Source: a virus. From it: 30,612 nucleotides of DNA. The notes beneath the pieces are model-generated. The model saw nothing but the letters and a program-made list of their open reading frames with translations. It made no database searches and was not told the DNA's origin. A program made the translations under genes and the position numbers. Positions 7,901-15,154 of this stretch are shown here, in pieces. The first letter of the stretch is position 1, and each line of letters begins with the position of its first letter. Location: IMG/VR virus record IMGVR_UViG_3300044615_000882, positions 1 through 30,612 of that record; one strand, written 5' to 3'.

Positions 7901-10407
7901 GAGCCGTTTTCCGCAATTGATACGTTGCTATTCAGCCATCCAGAGCTTGGTACGATATTCCCAGCTACCAAAGGCGAACCAGCAGCAAGAATCACGTTAC
8001 CGGAGGCGTCCTTGATGCTCAGGCCACGGGAGTCGATCTTGTCAGCAGTGACGCTATTGGCAACAAGGGCAGTTCCTGCCACCGTTCCTGTTACCAGCAA
8101 GTTGCCGTCAATGGCTACAGTAATGGTAAGCCAAGCAGTACCATTCCAGAATCTGGTTTGCGAGAAGCCCGTCCCGTACTGGGTAACCACATCATTCAAG
8201 ACAGGGCCACCATCCACAGACGCAGTGGTAGTGGCCAGCGTGCTGGACCAGACAGTTTGACCACTGACGTAGAAGGAACGAGAACCACGAACACCATTCG
8301 TCCCTGGAGTGCCCTGCGGCCCTTGTGGGCCTTGAATCAATGCCCAGGTGTAATCCCCTGCAGTTGTGCTTTCCGTAGCAGTCGTCTTGTTGGGGGCAAT
8401 ACCGATGTAGGTTTTGCCTGTAGGAGAGTCGGACATCCCTGCTCCAGCAGCCGAATCAGCATACTTGATCCAGGTGTAGGTAGCCTGCCCATTGGCACCT
8501 GCCGGGCCTTGGATGCCTTGATCTCCTTGGATCAACGCCCAGGCGTAGTCTGCATACGTCGAGGACTCGGTAGGCGTGGTCTTGTTGTACGCCACCCCAA
8601 GATACTTCTTCCCAGACGGGAAATCCGACATGCCAGTAGTTGGGGTGTCTGCGTATTTGATCCAGGTGTAGTAGGTAATCCCATCTGCACCAGGCGTACC
8701 AGCAATGCCTTGGATACCCTGGTTGCCCGGGGCACCTGTTTCCCCCTTGATTTTAACAGCACCCGCATACGTCCAGGTAGCCCCTCCATCCGTGGAGGTA
8801 CCAGTTCGCATGTAATAATCATTGGTGCTTGGTGTGTCGTGCCAGTTAGTAACACCATCCACACTGAATTGGGCCTTGGTGCCTGCACCAAGCTCACCTA
8901 CTTTTTCCGGTGTTGTCCATCCCGCTTGCTGAGGAGATAGGGCATCGGAAGTGAATAACCGTGTACTCATCCAGACAGGCAAAGTACCTGCCGGAATACC
9001 ATCCGACCAGCCAGCAGGCGTAAGGGAAATGTAGCTCCCTCCAGTTGGCGTGGTAGGACGGTTCACCGAACGTTGGAAACAGATACTCTTGACCTGAGTT
9101 TGAGCCAGTTGGGTTGCAACTTCTTCAGCCGTGCGATTGCCGATGTACACCTGACCATTCAGGGAGATGATCGGCGTACCTCCAGAGGTATCGATGATGA
9201 ACGGCTTGATATTTGCAGTGGATTTACCCACAGCGAAGTTGTCAACGTCGAAGAGGGCATCTACGGTCTGCCCATCGTTGTACAGGCCGAATCCTCCCAC
9301 GACCCCATTCACATCCACCTTAGCGGTGTACATGGCCTTGAAGCCATCGTTGAGGTCCTGTTGAGCCAGGAACGCCTGCTCAAGTCCTGCATACCCATCT
9401 GGGCCTGCAACCACCACCGATTTCACTGCTGAGGCTAAAGGAAGCCCGACAACCCACTCCACCTGACGCGAAGCATTCGCTGGGAGGGCATTCCACGCAG
9501 TTACCCCGTTTTTGTCGATAATTCGTTTTCGATTGATGGCGTACTCAGGAAAGTCTTCTGCCGGATAAGCCAAGGCAGGATAGACATCCAACACGCCATC
9601 ACCATCGTAGATGGCCTTGGTCGAGCTAAGGACGGAGTAGCCGACCTTCGTGGTTTCGACTTCGCGGATCGTCGCATTCACACCGTCTACTGTAGTAAAC
9701 AGGGTTTGAATGTCAGCAGCCATTGCACCATCAGCACTGATGCGAGCGATCTGCTCGTCAACAATCGCGGCAGCGTTGCCGTCCAGTCCGACTGCCAGCG
9801 CGTTTACTGAGTCTACTAGAGCAGAATCAGCAGAACTCCGTTCTGTGATTTCGGATTGTACAAGCGTAATCGCTCCGCCCACATCAGCTTGAACAGCAGC
9901 CAACACATTGGCGAATGCCTGGTTCTCGCTCAGACGATTCTGAACTTCAGCAGCGATATTTACTGAATTAACATCGATCAGATCCAGGTGATCCCGCAGT
10001 TCTCCTGCCAGGAAACTACTATCGATCTTGCCACTGAGGCGGGCAGCCAACTCATAGAAACCATTAATTGGAGCTGCTGAAGCCGGACCAATCACATCCA
10101 GTTCAGTGCCATTAATGGTTACGATTTGAATCCAGTAAAAATACGTCTGGAAATCGCTAACTGGAATCCTATCCAGATATGAATCTCCTCCCTCTGTCTT
10201 AATGTGAACAGCATTAACAAAGAGTCCTGTGGTACCACGGAAGATTTTAATGAAACTCACCGCATACGCATTCGTAAGCGGCAGGGTCCAACTTAATTGA
10301 ATCCCGTCTGCAACCCCAAAGGCAGAGAGAATGGCATTGTTATCTGGATCGCCAGGAAGTGGCCCTGCCCATCCACCAGTTCCACATACAGCGCCGTCGC
10401 AAGCCAT
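4951..10407 (-). CDS. Long modular tail fibre / receptor-binding protein
   Basis: An 1818-residue fibre. I chose the ATG at 10407 (MACDGAVCGTGG) because AAGGGGATATT precedes it; an upstream in-frame start at 10458 has no support. In order: an N-terminal fibronectin-like section; alpha-helical segments (130-300); a J-like DUF1983 section (about 387-425, FAVGKSTANIKPF then GQVYIGNRT); two about 65-residue repeats beginning YTWIKYAD and separated by collagen-like Gly-x-y runs (about 554-575, 627-640, 690-702); a lectin-like region; a discoidin-like domain (about 1040-1180); two Ala/Thr-rich helical repeats each starting LTDIASD and ending near RQVLLNKIA (about 1240-1340 and 1385-1500); and a C-terminal beta-rich tip. 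It probably recognises the host surface. The multiple sugar-binding-like modules and repeats suggest recombination-driven growth. Confidence 0.93.
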   Translation of the reverse strand: MACDGAVCGTGGWAGPLPGDPDNNAILSAFGVADGIQLSWTLPLTNAYAVSFIKIFRGTTGLFVNAVHIKTEGGDSYLDRIPVSDFQTYFYWIQIVTINGTELDVIGPASAAPINGFYELAARLSGKIDSSFLAGELRDHLDLIDVNSVNIAAEVQNRLSENQAFANVLAAVQADVGGAITLVQSEITERSSADSALVDSVNALAVGLDGNAAAIVDEQIARISADGAMAADIQTLFTTVDGVNATIREVETTKVGYSVLSSTKAIYDGDGVLDVYPALAYPAEDFPEYAINRKRIIDKNGVTAWNALPANASRQVEWVVGLPLASAVKSVVVAGPDGYAGLEQAFLAQQDLNDGFKAMYTAKVDVNGVVGGFGLYNDGQTVDALFDVDNFAVGKSTANIKPFIIDTSGGTPIISLNGQVYIGNRTAEEVATQLAQTQVKSICFQRSVNRPTTPTGGSYISLTPAGWSDGIPAGTLPVWMSTRLFTSDALSPQQAGWTTPEKVGELGAGTKAQFSVDGVTNWHDTPSTNDYYMRTGTSTDGGATWTYAGAVKIKGETGAPGNQGIQGIAGTPGADGITYYTWIKYADTPTTGMSDFPSGKKYLGVAYNKTTPTESSTYADYAWALIQGDQGIQGPAGANGQATYTWIKYADSAAGAGMSDSPTGKTYIGIAPNKTTATESTTAGDYTWALIQGPQGPQGTPGTNGVRGSRSFYVSGQTVWSSTLATTTASVDGGPVLNDVVTQYGTGFSQTRFWNGTAWLTITVAIDGNLLVTGTVAGTALVANSVTADKIDSRGLSIKDASGNVILAAGSPLVAGNIVPSSGWLNSNVSIAENGSLSGGGGGQVTIGGLGYTGALNATADLVLKAGANCTVTGNTAERSSATNVWDGEVYSADGYTGGAYASATPAQANKAIMFGLNTDPLTDASYTSIDYAWYIRNDGQVAIYEGGVHKGVFSTYVASDILAVIYDGVNVRYTKNGEILRTISAPPNLRLYFDSSFNGTMGKLTNIRFGPLSAVDWGAIGSVVASPFSGTDLASTPTTTIINSGSTNIKDVLADSALAIGSAYTTAASNAAWIQADFGSTKFIESSFQYFYAQDSRTYSYAIAISDDAATWRWIVGDGSAAGAVSAYIQSRGPINNWRPIGARLPTIDRINDFARYVRVFVNGNTVNTGNHWYQWQLWSAGAPNDPYIEDYNANVSPGATVGAPAGTYVGDTLAQTVESNASTALSTANTAATNATTALAALTDIASDSLLTPGEKPSIIAQRDVIVAEQAGIDTQATAYGITTEKTTYDTAISALTTYLATLTSPVLWSTLTGNTTIVGATFRSKFNDVYVARQVVLNKIAANAKALADAAQTQANTATTNAATAQATANTASTNANTANALLTDIASDAKLTPSEKHDVRREWGVVINEKAGINTNAGLYAAAATANTAYNTAVQTLGTYLNNGAAYTLSTSTPPSWINDASLGTTTTIVGATFRSNWQAMYAARQVLLNKIAEEAGKVASWSGVTGTGKPADNATKNTITAATTAPSSPTDGDVWVDTNAPVTIKTRVSGAWVASGNVATSLSQVNSTEATKLSGIATGATVNIVSSGVFASRPAGANGDFYYSTDTKVLYQKVAGAWVQSATVGATFGVDISGQITPANASTYIANAAIQTAQIADAAITSAKIGNAAIGSAQIGNLVVQAAHIENLTVGTGKIADSAITDVVLGTWTTDSGYVSSYNSPTYTLTLSHAASVLITTQIDYAIFMTGGVSSVKLYVDGSLKRSLTFDEYSAQRSFGIAHALNLAAGAHTMFVRVAGGSIENRGGYIYALGVKK

Positions 10408-10457
10408 AATATCCCCTTCATTTAGATAACCCCGAAGTTTATACAGAAAGGAAAACA

Positions 10458-11330
10458 ATGCCTATAGCAGCAAAGATTATCGAGGACAGTATTAGCCAAG
10501 AAGGTAAACGGTTAACTACTCTTCAACTGATTTACTCCCGATTCATTCACTCCGAGTTAATGACTCATCGGGTATTCAGCCGAAATGCGAGTTCCTCTCG
10601 CGCTATCCCGGTTAGCAAAATGTTGGCCATGGTGCGGGAGGAACCCGCCATGCCCATTCACTGGGGCAAAAATCAACCGGGGATGCAAGCCAAGGAGGAG
10701 TTGTCTGTGGGGGATTGCTACCGTGCGGAGGCTCTTTGGAGAGAAGCAGCCATTTGCGCCTCTTCTGTAGCTGAACGTATGATGGATCTTGGCCTTCACA
10801 AACAGGCTGCAAACCGCATCCTTGAGCCATTCCAGCATATCCAGGTAGTCCTGACTGCTACGGAATGGAGCAACTGGGATGAGCTGCGTGACCATGACGA
10901 TGCCGACCCGAACATTCATCAACTGGCTCGCCAGGTGAAGCTGGCACGGGAATCCTCCGAACCGAAACTCCTTCTCCCTGATGAATGGCATTTGCCTTAT
11001 GTCAGTGAATCGGAACGCAATGACGGGTATTTCCGGGATAAACCGGAATTGCTCCGGAAAATCAGTGCAGCCCGTTGCTGCCGTGTTTCTTATTTGAAAC
11101 ACGATGGCTCGGTAGCCAATGTCCAGGAAGACCTGGATTTGTGTGATCGACTGGCTGGCTCACGCCCTATTCACGCTTCCCCATTCGAACACCAGGCCAC
11201 TCCAATGAGGAAAGGCGAGGGTTTTGCCCAGGAAGGGGTTTCTCATATCGACCGTTATGGCGATGCCTGGTCCGGTAATTTCAATAGCTGGATTCAATAT
11301 CGAAAGGTAATCGAACACCAATTCAAATAA
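10458..11330 (+). CDS. thyX: Flavin-dependent thymidylate synthase
   Basis: A 290-residue ThyX that makes dTMP from dUMP using methylene-tetrahydrofolate, FAD and NADPH. The ThyX motif is visible at 36-48 as T-H-R-V-F-S-R-N-A-S-S-S-R (family form RHRxxS then Arg). A second conserved stretch, LTATEWSNWDELR, near 130-145 and a C-terminal IHASPFEHQA also fit the family. It is longer than many bacterial ThyX proteins (about 220-250). A GAAAGGAAAAC ribosome site precedes the ATG. It heads the plus-strand nucleotide/replication block and is divergent from the tail fibre across about 50 bases, which must hold both promoters or parts of them. Confidence 0.95.
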   Translation: MPIAAKIIEDSISQEGKRLTTLQLIYSRFIHSELMTHRVFSRNASSSRAIPVSKMLAMVREEPAMPIHWGKNQPGMQAKEELSVGDCYRAEALWREAAICASSVAERMMDLGLHKQAANRILEPFQHIQVVLTATEWSNWDELRDHDDADPNIHQLARQVKLARESSEPKLLLPDEWHLPYVSESERNDGYFRDKPELLRKISAARCCRVSYLKHDGSVANVQEDLDLCDRLAGSRPIHASPFEHQATPMRKGEGFAQEGVSHIDRYGDAWSGNFNSWIQYRKVIEHQFK

Positions 11331-11331
11331 A

Positions 11332-11348
11332 GACTATTTGAAATAGTC
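11332..11348 (+). promoter_or_regulatory. 7-bp hairpin with a 3-base loop, candidate virion-polymerase promoter
   Basis: GACTATT / AATAGTC form a perfect 7-bp stem around the loop TGA, two bases after the thyX stop. There is no T-tract after it, and a proper terminator follows 60 bases later, so it is not needed as a terminator. The geometry (short stem, three-base loop, purine in the middle) is what N4 virion RNA polymerase promoters use. Assignment is speculative and rests on geometry plus the presence of an N4-like polymerase in this window. Confidence 0.3.
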
Positions 11349-11409
11349 GAATCAATCTATTAAGCTGGATATTCCTTTAGCCCGAATACCCAGTATCAAA
11401 TAGAACCAT

Positions 11410-11450
11410 AGAGCCATTATTCCCATTCCTGGGGGATTTTGGCTCTTTTT
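11410..11450 (+). terminator. Intrinsic terminator before the RNR gene
   Basis: AGAGCCA (11410-11416) pairs with TGGCTCT (11440-11446), with an inner TCCC / GGGGA pairing, followed by a run of T (11446-11450). It should end the thyX transcript. Its position shows that the RNR frame cannot sensibly start at the TTG at 11439. Confidence 0.75.
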
Positions 11451-11480
11451 CGTCAACAGGAAATAAAGCACCAAACGACC

Positions 11481-13472
11481 ATGGACAAACAAGCACTATC
11501 AGATATTACGGTGTTCAATAAGTACGCCAAGTTTCTGCCGGAAGTGAAACGCCGGGAGAATTACTTGGAGATTTCTCACCGTAACCGGGACATGCACATT
11601 CGCAAATACCCGAAACTGAAGCAGGCCATTCGTGAGGTTTATTCGGACTTTGTGGACCAGAAGAAGGTATTGCCTTCCATGCGTTCCATGCAATTCGGTG
11701 GGCGTCCCATCGAACTGGCCGAGAACCGCATCTTCAACTGCGCCTACTTCCCCATCGAAAGCCCCAAGGCGTTCTCCGAACTCATGTTCCTGTTGCTCGG
11801 TGGTACCGGGGCAGGCTATTCGGTTCAGAAACGACACACCGAGCAACTCCCCAAGGTCAAAGCTCCGGAGTCGGATGGCGAATACAAGTTCCAGATCCAG
11901 GATTCCATCATTGGCTGGGCTGATGCCGTCAAGGTTGTCTCCAAGGCATTCCTGAATGCAGGCACCCTGCCGGTCTTTGATTACCGAGATATCCGGGATA
12001 AAGGCACCGATCTGATCACCACAGGAGGTAAGGCTCCGGGTCCGGAACCGCTGCAGCGTTGTCTGGAAGCCATGATTGCCATCTTCCGCAATGCCATCGG
12101 TCGTCGGCTGCGCCCGCTGGAAGTACACGACATTTGCTGCCACATTGCTGATTCCGTGCGTGCTGGTGGTATTCGGCGTGCAGCCATGATTGCCCTGTTC
12201 GACCGGGATGACCATGAAATGCTGACCTGCAAATCGCCGGTTCAGTTGAATGACTGGATGATCGTTGATCCGAATGAGCGCATCGTGCACTGGGTTGATA
12301 TGTACAAGGTGCCTCACGTTCAGTCTCTCAATGACTGGGAATTCAACTTACTGACGAAAACAGGTACCTTCCCCTGGGGCGTGGTTTATCCCTGTCGTGC
12401 CCGTGCCAACAACTCGGCAGTTCTGCCGCGAGGCGAAGTGACCGAAGCAGAGTTCACCGAACTGATGCGTGTTGTGGAAGCTAGTGGTTGTGGCGAACCG
12501 GGTATCTACTGGACTAACAATCCGGACTGGGGCACCAACCCCTGTTGCGAGATTGCCCTCCGTCCGTACCAGATGTGCAATCTCACCACCCTGAACGTCA
12601 GTGCCATCCATAGCCAATCTGATTTCAACATGGCGGCCGGTGCAGCAGCTTTCCTGGGTACGCTCCAGGCTGGTTATACCGATTTCCACTACCTGAATCC
12701 AAAATGGAAAAAGGCATGTGAAGACGATGCTTTGCTGGGTGTCTCGATGACCGGGATCGCTTCCGGAAATATCACTCACCTGAACAAAGCCGAGGCTGCA
12801 CGCTACGCCATGGATGTCAATGAAGCCATTGCCGAAGTCATTGGCATCAAGCCAGCTTCCCGGATCACCACCGTCAAGCCGGAAGGCACTTCCTCCCTGG
12901 TTCTTGGTACAGCTTCAGGTATCCATGCCTGGCATGGTGAGTACTACATTCGTCGTATGCGTGCAGGCAAGGATGAAGCCCTGGCCATCTACATGATGAA
13001 GGCAGTCCCGGAACTCGTGGAAGAAGACATCTACGACTCCAACCAGGTAGTTCTGAGCTTCCCGCAGAAGGCTCCAGAGGGTGCCACGACCCGTCATGAA
13101 ACCATGATGGATCTACTCAACCGGGTGAAGCTCATCTCGGAAGAGTGGGTAGGCATGGGTCACCGCAAGGGCGACAACCGCCACAACGTCAGCTGCACCA
13201 TCTCGGTCAAGGCCGATGAATGGGACATCCTGACCAAGTGGATGTGGAAGCACCGTGACAGCTACAACGGTATCTCCGTGTTGCCGTTCTTCGGTTCCTC
13301 CGACTACCCGCAAGCACCTTTCGAGGACATCACCAAGGAGCAATACGAAGCCATGATTCCGCTGCTCAAGAAGATCGATATCAGCCAAGTCGTTGAAGAA
13401 GACGGCAGTGCCATCGATCTGGCAGGTGAATTGGCCTGTGCAGGTGGTGCCTGCGAGATCACCTTCGGCTGA
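11481..13472 (+). CDS. nrdJ: Class II (adenosylcobalamin-dependent) ribonucleotide reductase
   Basis: A 663-residue monomeric class II reductase that would convert ribonucleotides to deoxyribonucleotides for phage DNA synthesis, using a B12 cofactor. Residue spacing follows the Lactobacillus leichmannii triphosphate reductase: C87 (FNCAYF), the N353-x-C355-x-E357 set in TNPCCEIAL, C366 eleven residues later (YQMCNLTTLN), and a C-terminal redox pair C653/C658 in CAGGAC just before the end. C355 would carry the thiyl radical; C87 and C366 would reduce the substrate. It is shorter than the L. leichmannii enzyme (about 740 residues). The ATG at 11481 is chosen because the frame's earlier TTG lies inside the upstream terminator; its ribosome site is weak. 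Confidence 0.95.
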   Translation: MDKQALSDITVFNKYAKFLPEVKRRENYLEISHRNRDMHIRKYPKLKQAIREVYSDFVDQKKVLPSMRSMQFGGRPIELAENRIFNCAYFPIESPKAFSELMFLLLGGTGAGYSVQKRHTEQLPKVKAPESDGEYKFQIQDSIIGWADAVKVVSKAFLNAGTLPVFDYRDIRDKGTDLITTGGKAPGPEPLQRCLEAMIAIFRNAIGRRLRPLEVHDICCHIADSVRAGGIRRAAMIALFDRDDHEMLTCKSPVQLNDWMIVDPNERIVHWVDMYKVPHVQSLNDWEFNLLTKTGTFPWGVVYPCRARANNSAVLPRGEVTEAEFTELMRVVEASGCGEPGIYWTNNPDWGTNPCCEIALRPYQMCNLTTLNVSAIHSQSDFNMAAGAAAFLGTLQAGYTDFHYLNPKWKKACEDDALLGVSMTGIASGNITHLNKAEAARYAMDVNEAIAEVIGIKPASRITTVKPEGTSSLVLGTASGIHAWHGEYYIRRMRAGKDEALAIYMMKAVPELVEEDIYDSNQVVLSFPQKAPEGATTRHETMMDLLNRVKLISEEWVGMGHRKGDNRHNVSCTISVKADEWDILTKWMWKHRDSYNGISVLPFFGSSDYPQAPFEDITKEQYEAMIPLLKKIDISQVVEEDGSAIDLAGELACAGGACEITFG

Positions 13473-13484
13473 TCGACACCTGTA

Positions 13485-13510
13485 AAGAGGCTCCCTCCGG
13501 GGAGCTTCTT
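13485..13510 (+). terminator. Probable terminator after the RNR gene
   Basis: AAGAGGCTCCC and GGGAGCTTCTT form an 11-bp stem with one G-T pair and a TCCG loop. The T-tract after it is short, so it may be a partial terminator or a processing site. Confidence 0.55.
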
Positions 13511-13549
13511 CGAATTATCAAGTAACCCTGCACCAAGGAAACGCCCACC

Positions 13550-13924
13550 ATGTTAGGTCTTTGCCGGTCCATCGGCTGCACGAATGCCACCCAATCCAAC
13601 CACGATTTCTGTGGTGAATGTCAAGCACACCTCTCTCCCATTACCAAACCTACGTTGACCAAGCTCGGCCAGCTTTCTGGTGAGCAGTCCATGTCCCAGA
13701 AGTACCCCAAGTATTACAAACCCGTAGGCGAACTCACTGAAGTCGATGTGTACGCCGTGCACAAACTTTTTGATGTGCAAGACCCCTCGGGAGCCATCCA
13801 TCACGCCAGTAAGAAGCTGCTGCTCTCTGGCGTGCGTACCGGAGGTAAATCACCCTACAAGGATATCCAGGAAGCACGGGATACCTTGACTCGTTGGCTC
13901 CAGCTCAACGACGACACCCAATAA
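13550..13924 (+). CDS. Small phage protein with N-terminal zinc-ribbon-like motif
   Basis: A 124-residue protein. The first 30 residues contain four Cys and a His (C5, C10, H18, C21, C24; LCRSIGCTNATQSNHDFCGE), arranged as two CxnC pairs that may bind zinc. From about residue 50 a second unit begins, MSQKYPKYYKPVGELTEVDV, with later KKLLLSGVR and KDIQEARDTLTRWL. This C-terminal unit resembles the DUF3310-like proteins common in phage nucleotide and replication blocks, but I am not certain of that family. An AAGGAAAC ribosome site supports the start at 13550; an internal ATG at 13691 would give only the second unit. Role unknown. Confidence 0.8.
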   Translation: MLGLCRSIGCTNATQSNHDFCGECQAHLSPITKPTLTKLGQLSGEQSMSQKYPKYYKPVGELTEVDVYAVHKLFDVQDPSGAIHHASKKLLLSGVRTGGKSPYKDIQEARDTLTRWLQLNDDTQ

Positions 13925-13941
13925 CCAATGAAAGGCAACCC

Positions 13942-14922
13942 ATGAGCAAATACGCCAATACCTCGGCAGTCCCGTTGTCGCTCGCCATTTTCCTGGCAAC
14001 CGACAACTACGACCACAACCCCGACAGCAACACCATCTCGGCCACTGCGCTGATCAAACCCGTTCGCCAGATCGTTCTGGGAGCACGGGTACCGGAAGAC
14101 ATGTCGCCGGTTGATCTGGTCAACATGGTTCCTTCGCGCATGGGCACTGCCATTCACGACGCCATCGAGCGTTCCTGGAGGGACAATTACAAGCCTGCCA
14201 TGGAAGCCCTGGGCTATCCGAAGCGTGTGATCGAGAAGATTCGTATCAACCCGAAGCCAGAAGAACTGACCAACGGGGCGATTCCGGTCTACATGGAACA
14301 GCGCGAACAGAAGCAAGTTGGCAAGTTTGTAATCACTGGCAAGTACGACTTCATTGGTGATGGTCGTGTGGAAGATTTCAAGTCCACATCAACCTACACT
14401 GCAATGAACAACACCAACGATGAGAAGTACATCTGGCAGGGCAGCATTTATCGTTGGCTCAACCCGACGATCATCACCAAGGATGAAATGGCCATCCAGT
14501 TCATCTTCACCGATTGGTCGAAGGCCAAGGCGATGCAGGATCAGAAGTATCCGCAGCATCGTATCCAGCAACGGATTCTGCCACTGAAGTCTATTCAGGA
14601 AACTGATGCCTTCGTCAAACGCAAGCTCAGCCAGATCGAACAGTATTGGGATGCTCCGGAAGATCAGATTCCGCTGTGTACCGATGTTGATCTGTGGCGT
14701 AGCGAGCCGGTGTTCAAGTACTACAAGAACCCCGAGAAGCGTGCTCGCAGCACCAAGAATTTCGACAACCGCCATGACGCCACGCTTCGCATGATCGAAG
14801 ACGGCAGTGTGGGCATTGTTGTCGAGCACCCTGGCCAGGTCACTGCCTGTAAGTACTGTGCAGCATTTGCCGTCTGTTCACAGAAGGATGCCCTGATTGC
14901 CTCGGGGGATATCGTTCTATGA
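13942..14922 (+). CDS. PD-(D/E)XK exonuclease (RecB/Cas4-like)
   Basis: A 326-residue nuclease. The family motifs are H72 (GTAIHDAIE), D136 (GKYDFIG), D145-x-K147 (VEDFKST) and Q166 (YIWQGSIY). A C-terminal CKYCAAFAVC has three Cys in the place where Cas4/AddB-type nucleases bind an Fe-S cluster, but a fourth Cys is not obvious. The ATG at 13942 follows AAAGGCAACCC; a frame extension upstream overlaps the previous gene and has no support. In this block, next to a Sak4-like ATPase, an SSB-like protein and a resolvase, it probably trims DNA ends for recombination-dependent replication. Its polarity cannot be told from sequence. Confidence 0.88.
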   Translation: MSKYANTSAVPLSLAIFLATDNYDHNPDSNTISATALIKPVRQIVLGARVPEDMSPVDLVNMVPSRMGTAIHDAIERSWRDNYKPAMEALGYPKRVIEKIRINPKPEELTNGAIPVYMEQREQKQVGKFVITGKYDFIGDGRVEDFKSTSTYTAMNNTNDEKYIWQGSIYRWLNPTIITKDEMAIQFIFTDWSKAKAMQDQKYPQHRIQQRILPLKSIQETDAFVKRKLSQIEQYWDAPEDQIPLCTDVDLWRSEPVFKYYKNPEKRARSTKNFDNRHDATLRMIEDGSVGIVVEHPGQVTACKYCAAFAVCSQKDALIASGDIVL

Positions 14923-15143
14923 GTTTTACGACCGACGTTTACCGGCGGGTATACGACGACAGGGAAGGCGCCTGTGTTGAGGTGCGTCCTTGTCCTGATA
15001 ACCCAACCGAATTTCTGGAAATCCATACCCCTGACGATAAAAGCAAGGAATTCTACGGAGACTTCCGTATTTCCTTTCCCAAAGAGATGGCTCGCCAGTT
15101 GGGGGCAGCGTTGATCGCAGGGGCATCCAACCTTCCTATTTGA
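14919..15143 (+). CDS. Small hypothetical phage protein (74 aa)
   Basis: A 74-residue protein (MSFTTDVYRRVYDDREG at the N-terminus, EMARQLGAALIAGASNLPI at the end). ATGA overlaps the stop of the exonuclease gene, indicating coupling. It looks like a small alpha/beta protein with an acidic middle (EIHTPDDKSKEFYGDF) and a closing helix. I do not recognise a family. Its position between the nuclease and the primase suggests an accessory replication role, which is inference only. Confidence 0.8.
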   Translation: MSFTTDVYRRVYDDREGACVEVRPCPDNPTEFLEIHTPDDKSKEFYGDFRISFPKEMARQLGAALIAGASNLPI

Positions 15144-15154
15144 AAGGAACTGAT

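Noticed and set aside
10408-10458. Upstream start for the tail fibre at 10458
   Set aside because: No ribosome site, and it covers the whole divergent promoter region; AAGGGG precedes the ATG at 10407.
11439-11480. Upstream TTG start for the RNR gene
   Set aside because: It lies within the intrinsic terminator of the preceding transcript and has no ribosome site; the ATG at 11481 matches the family.
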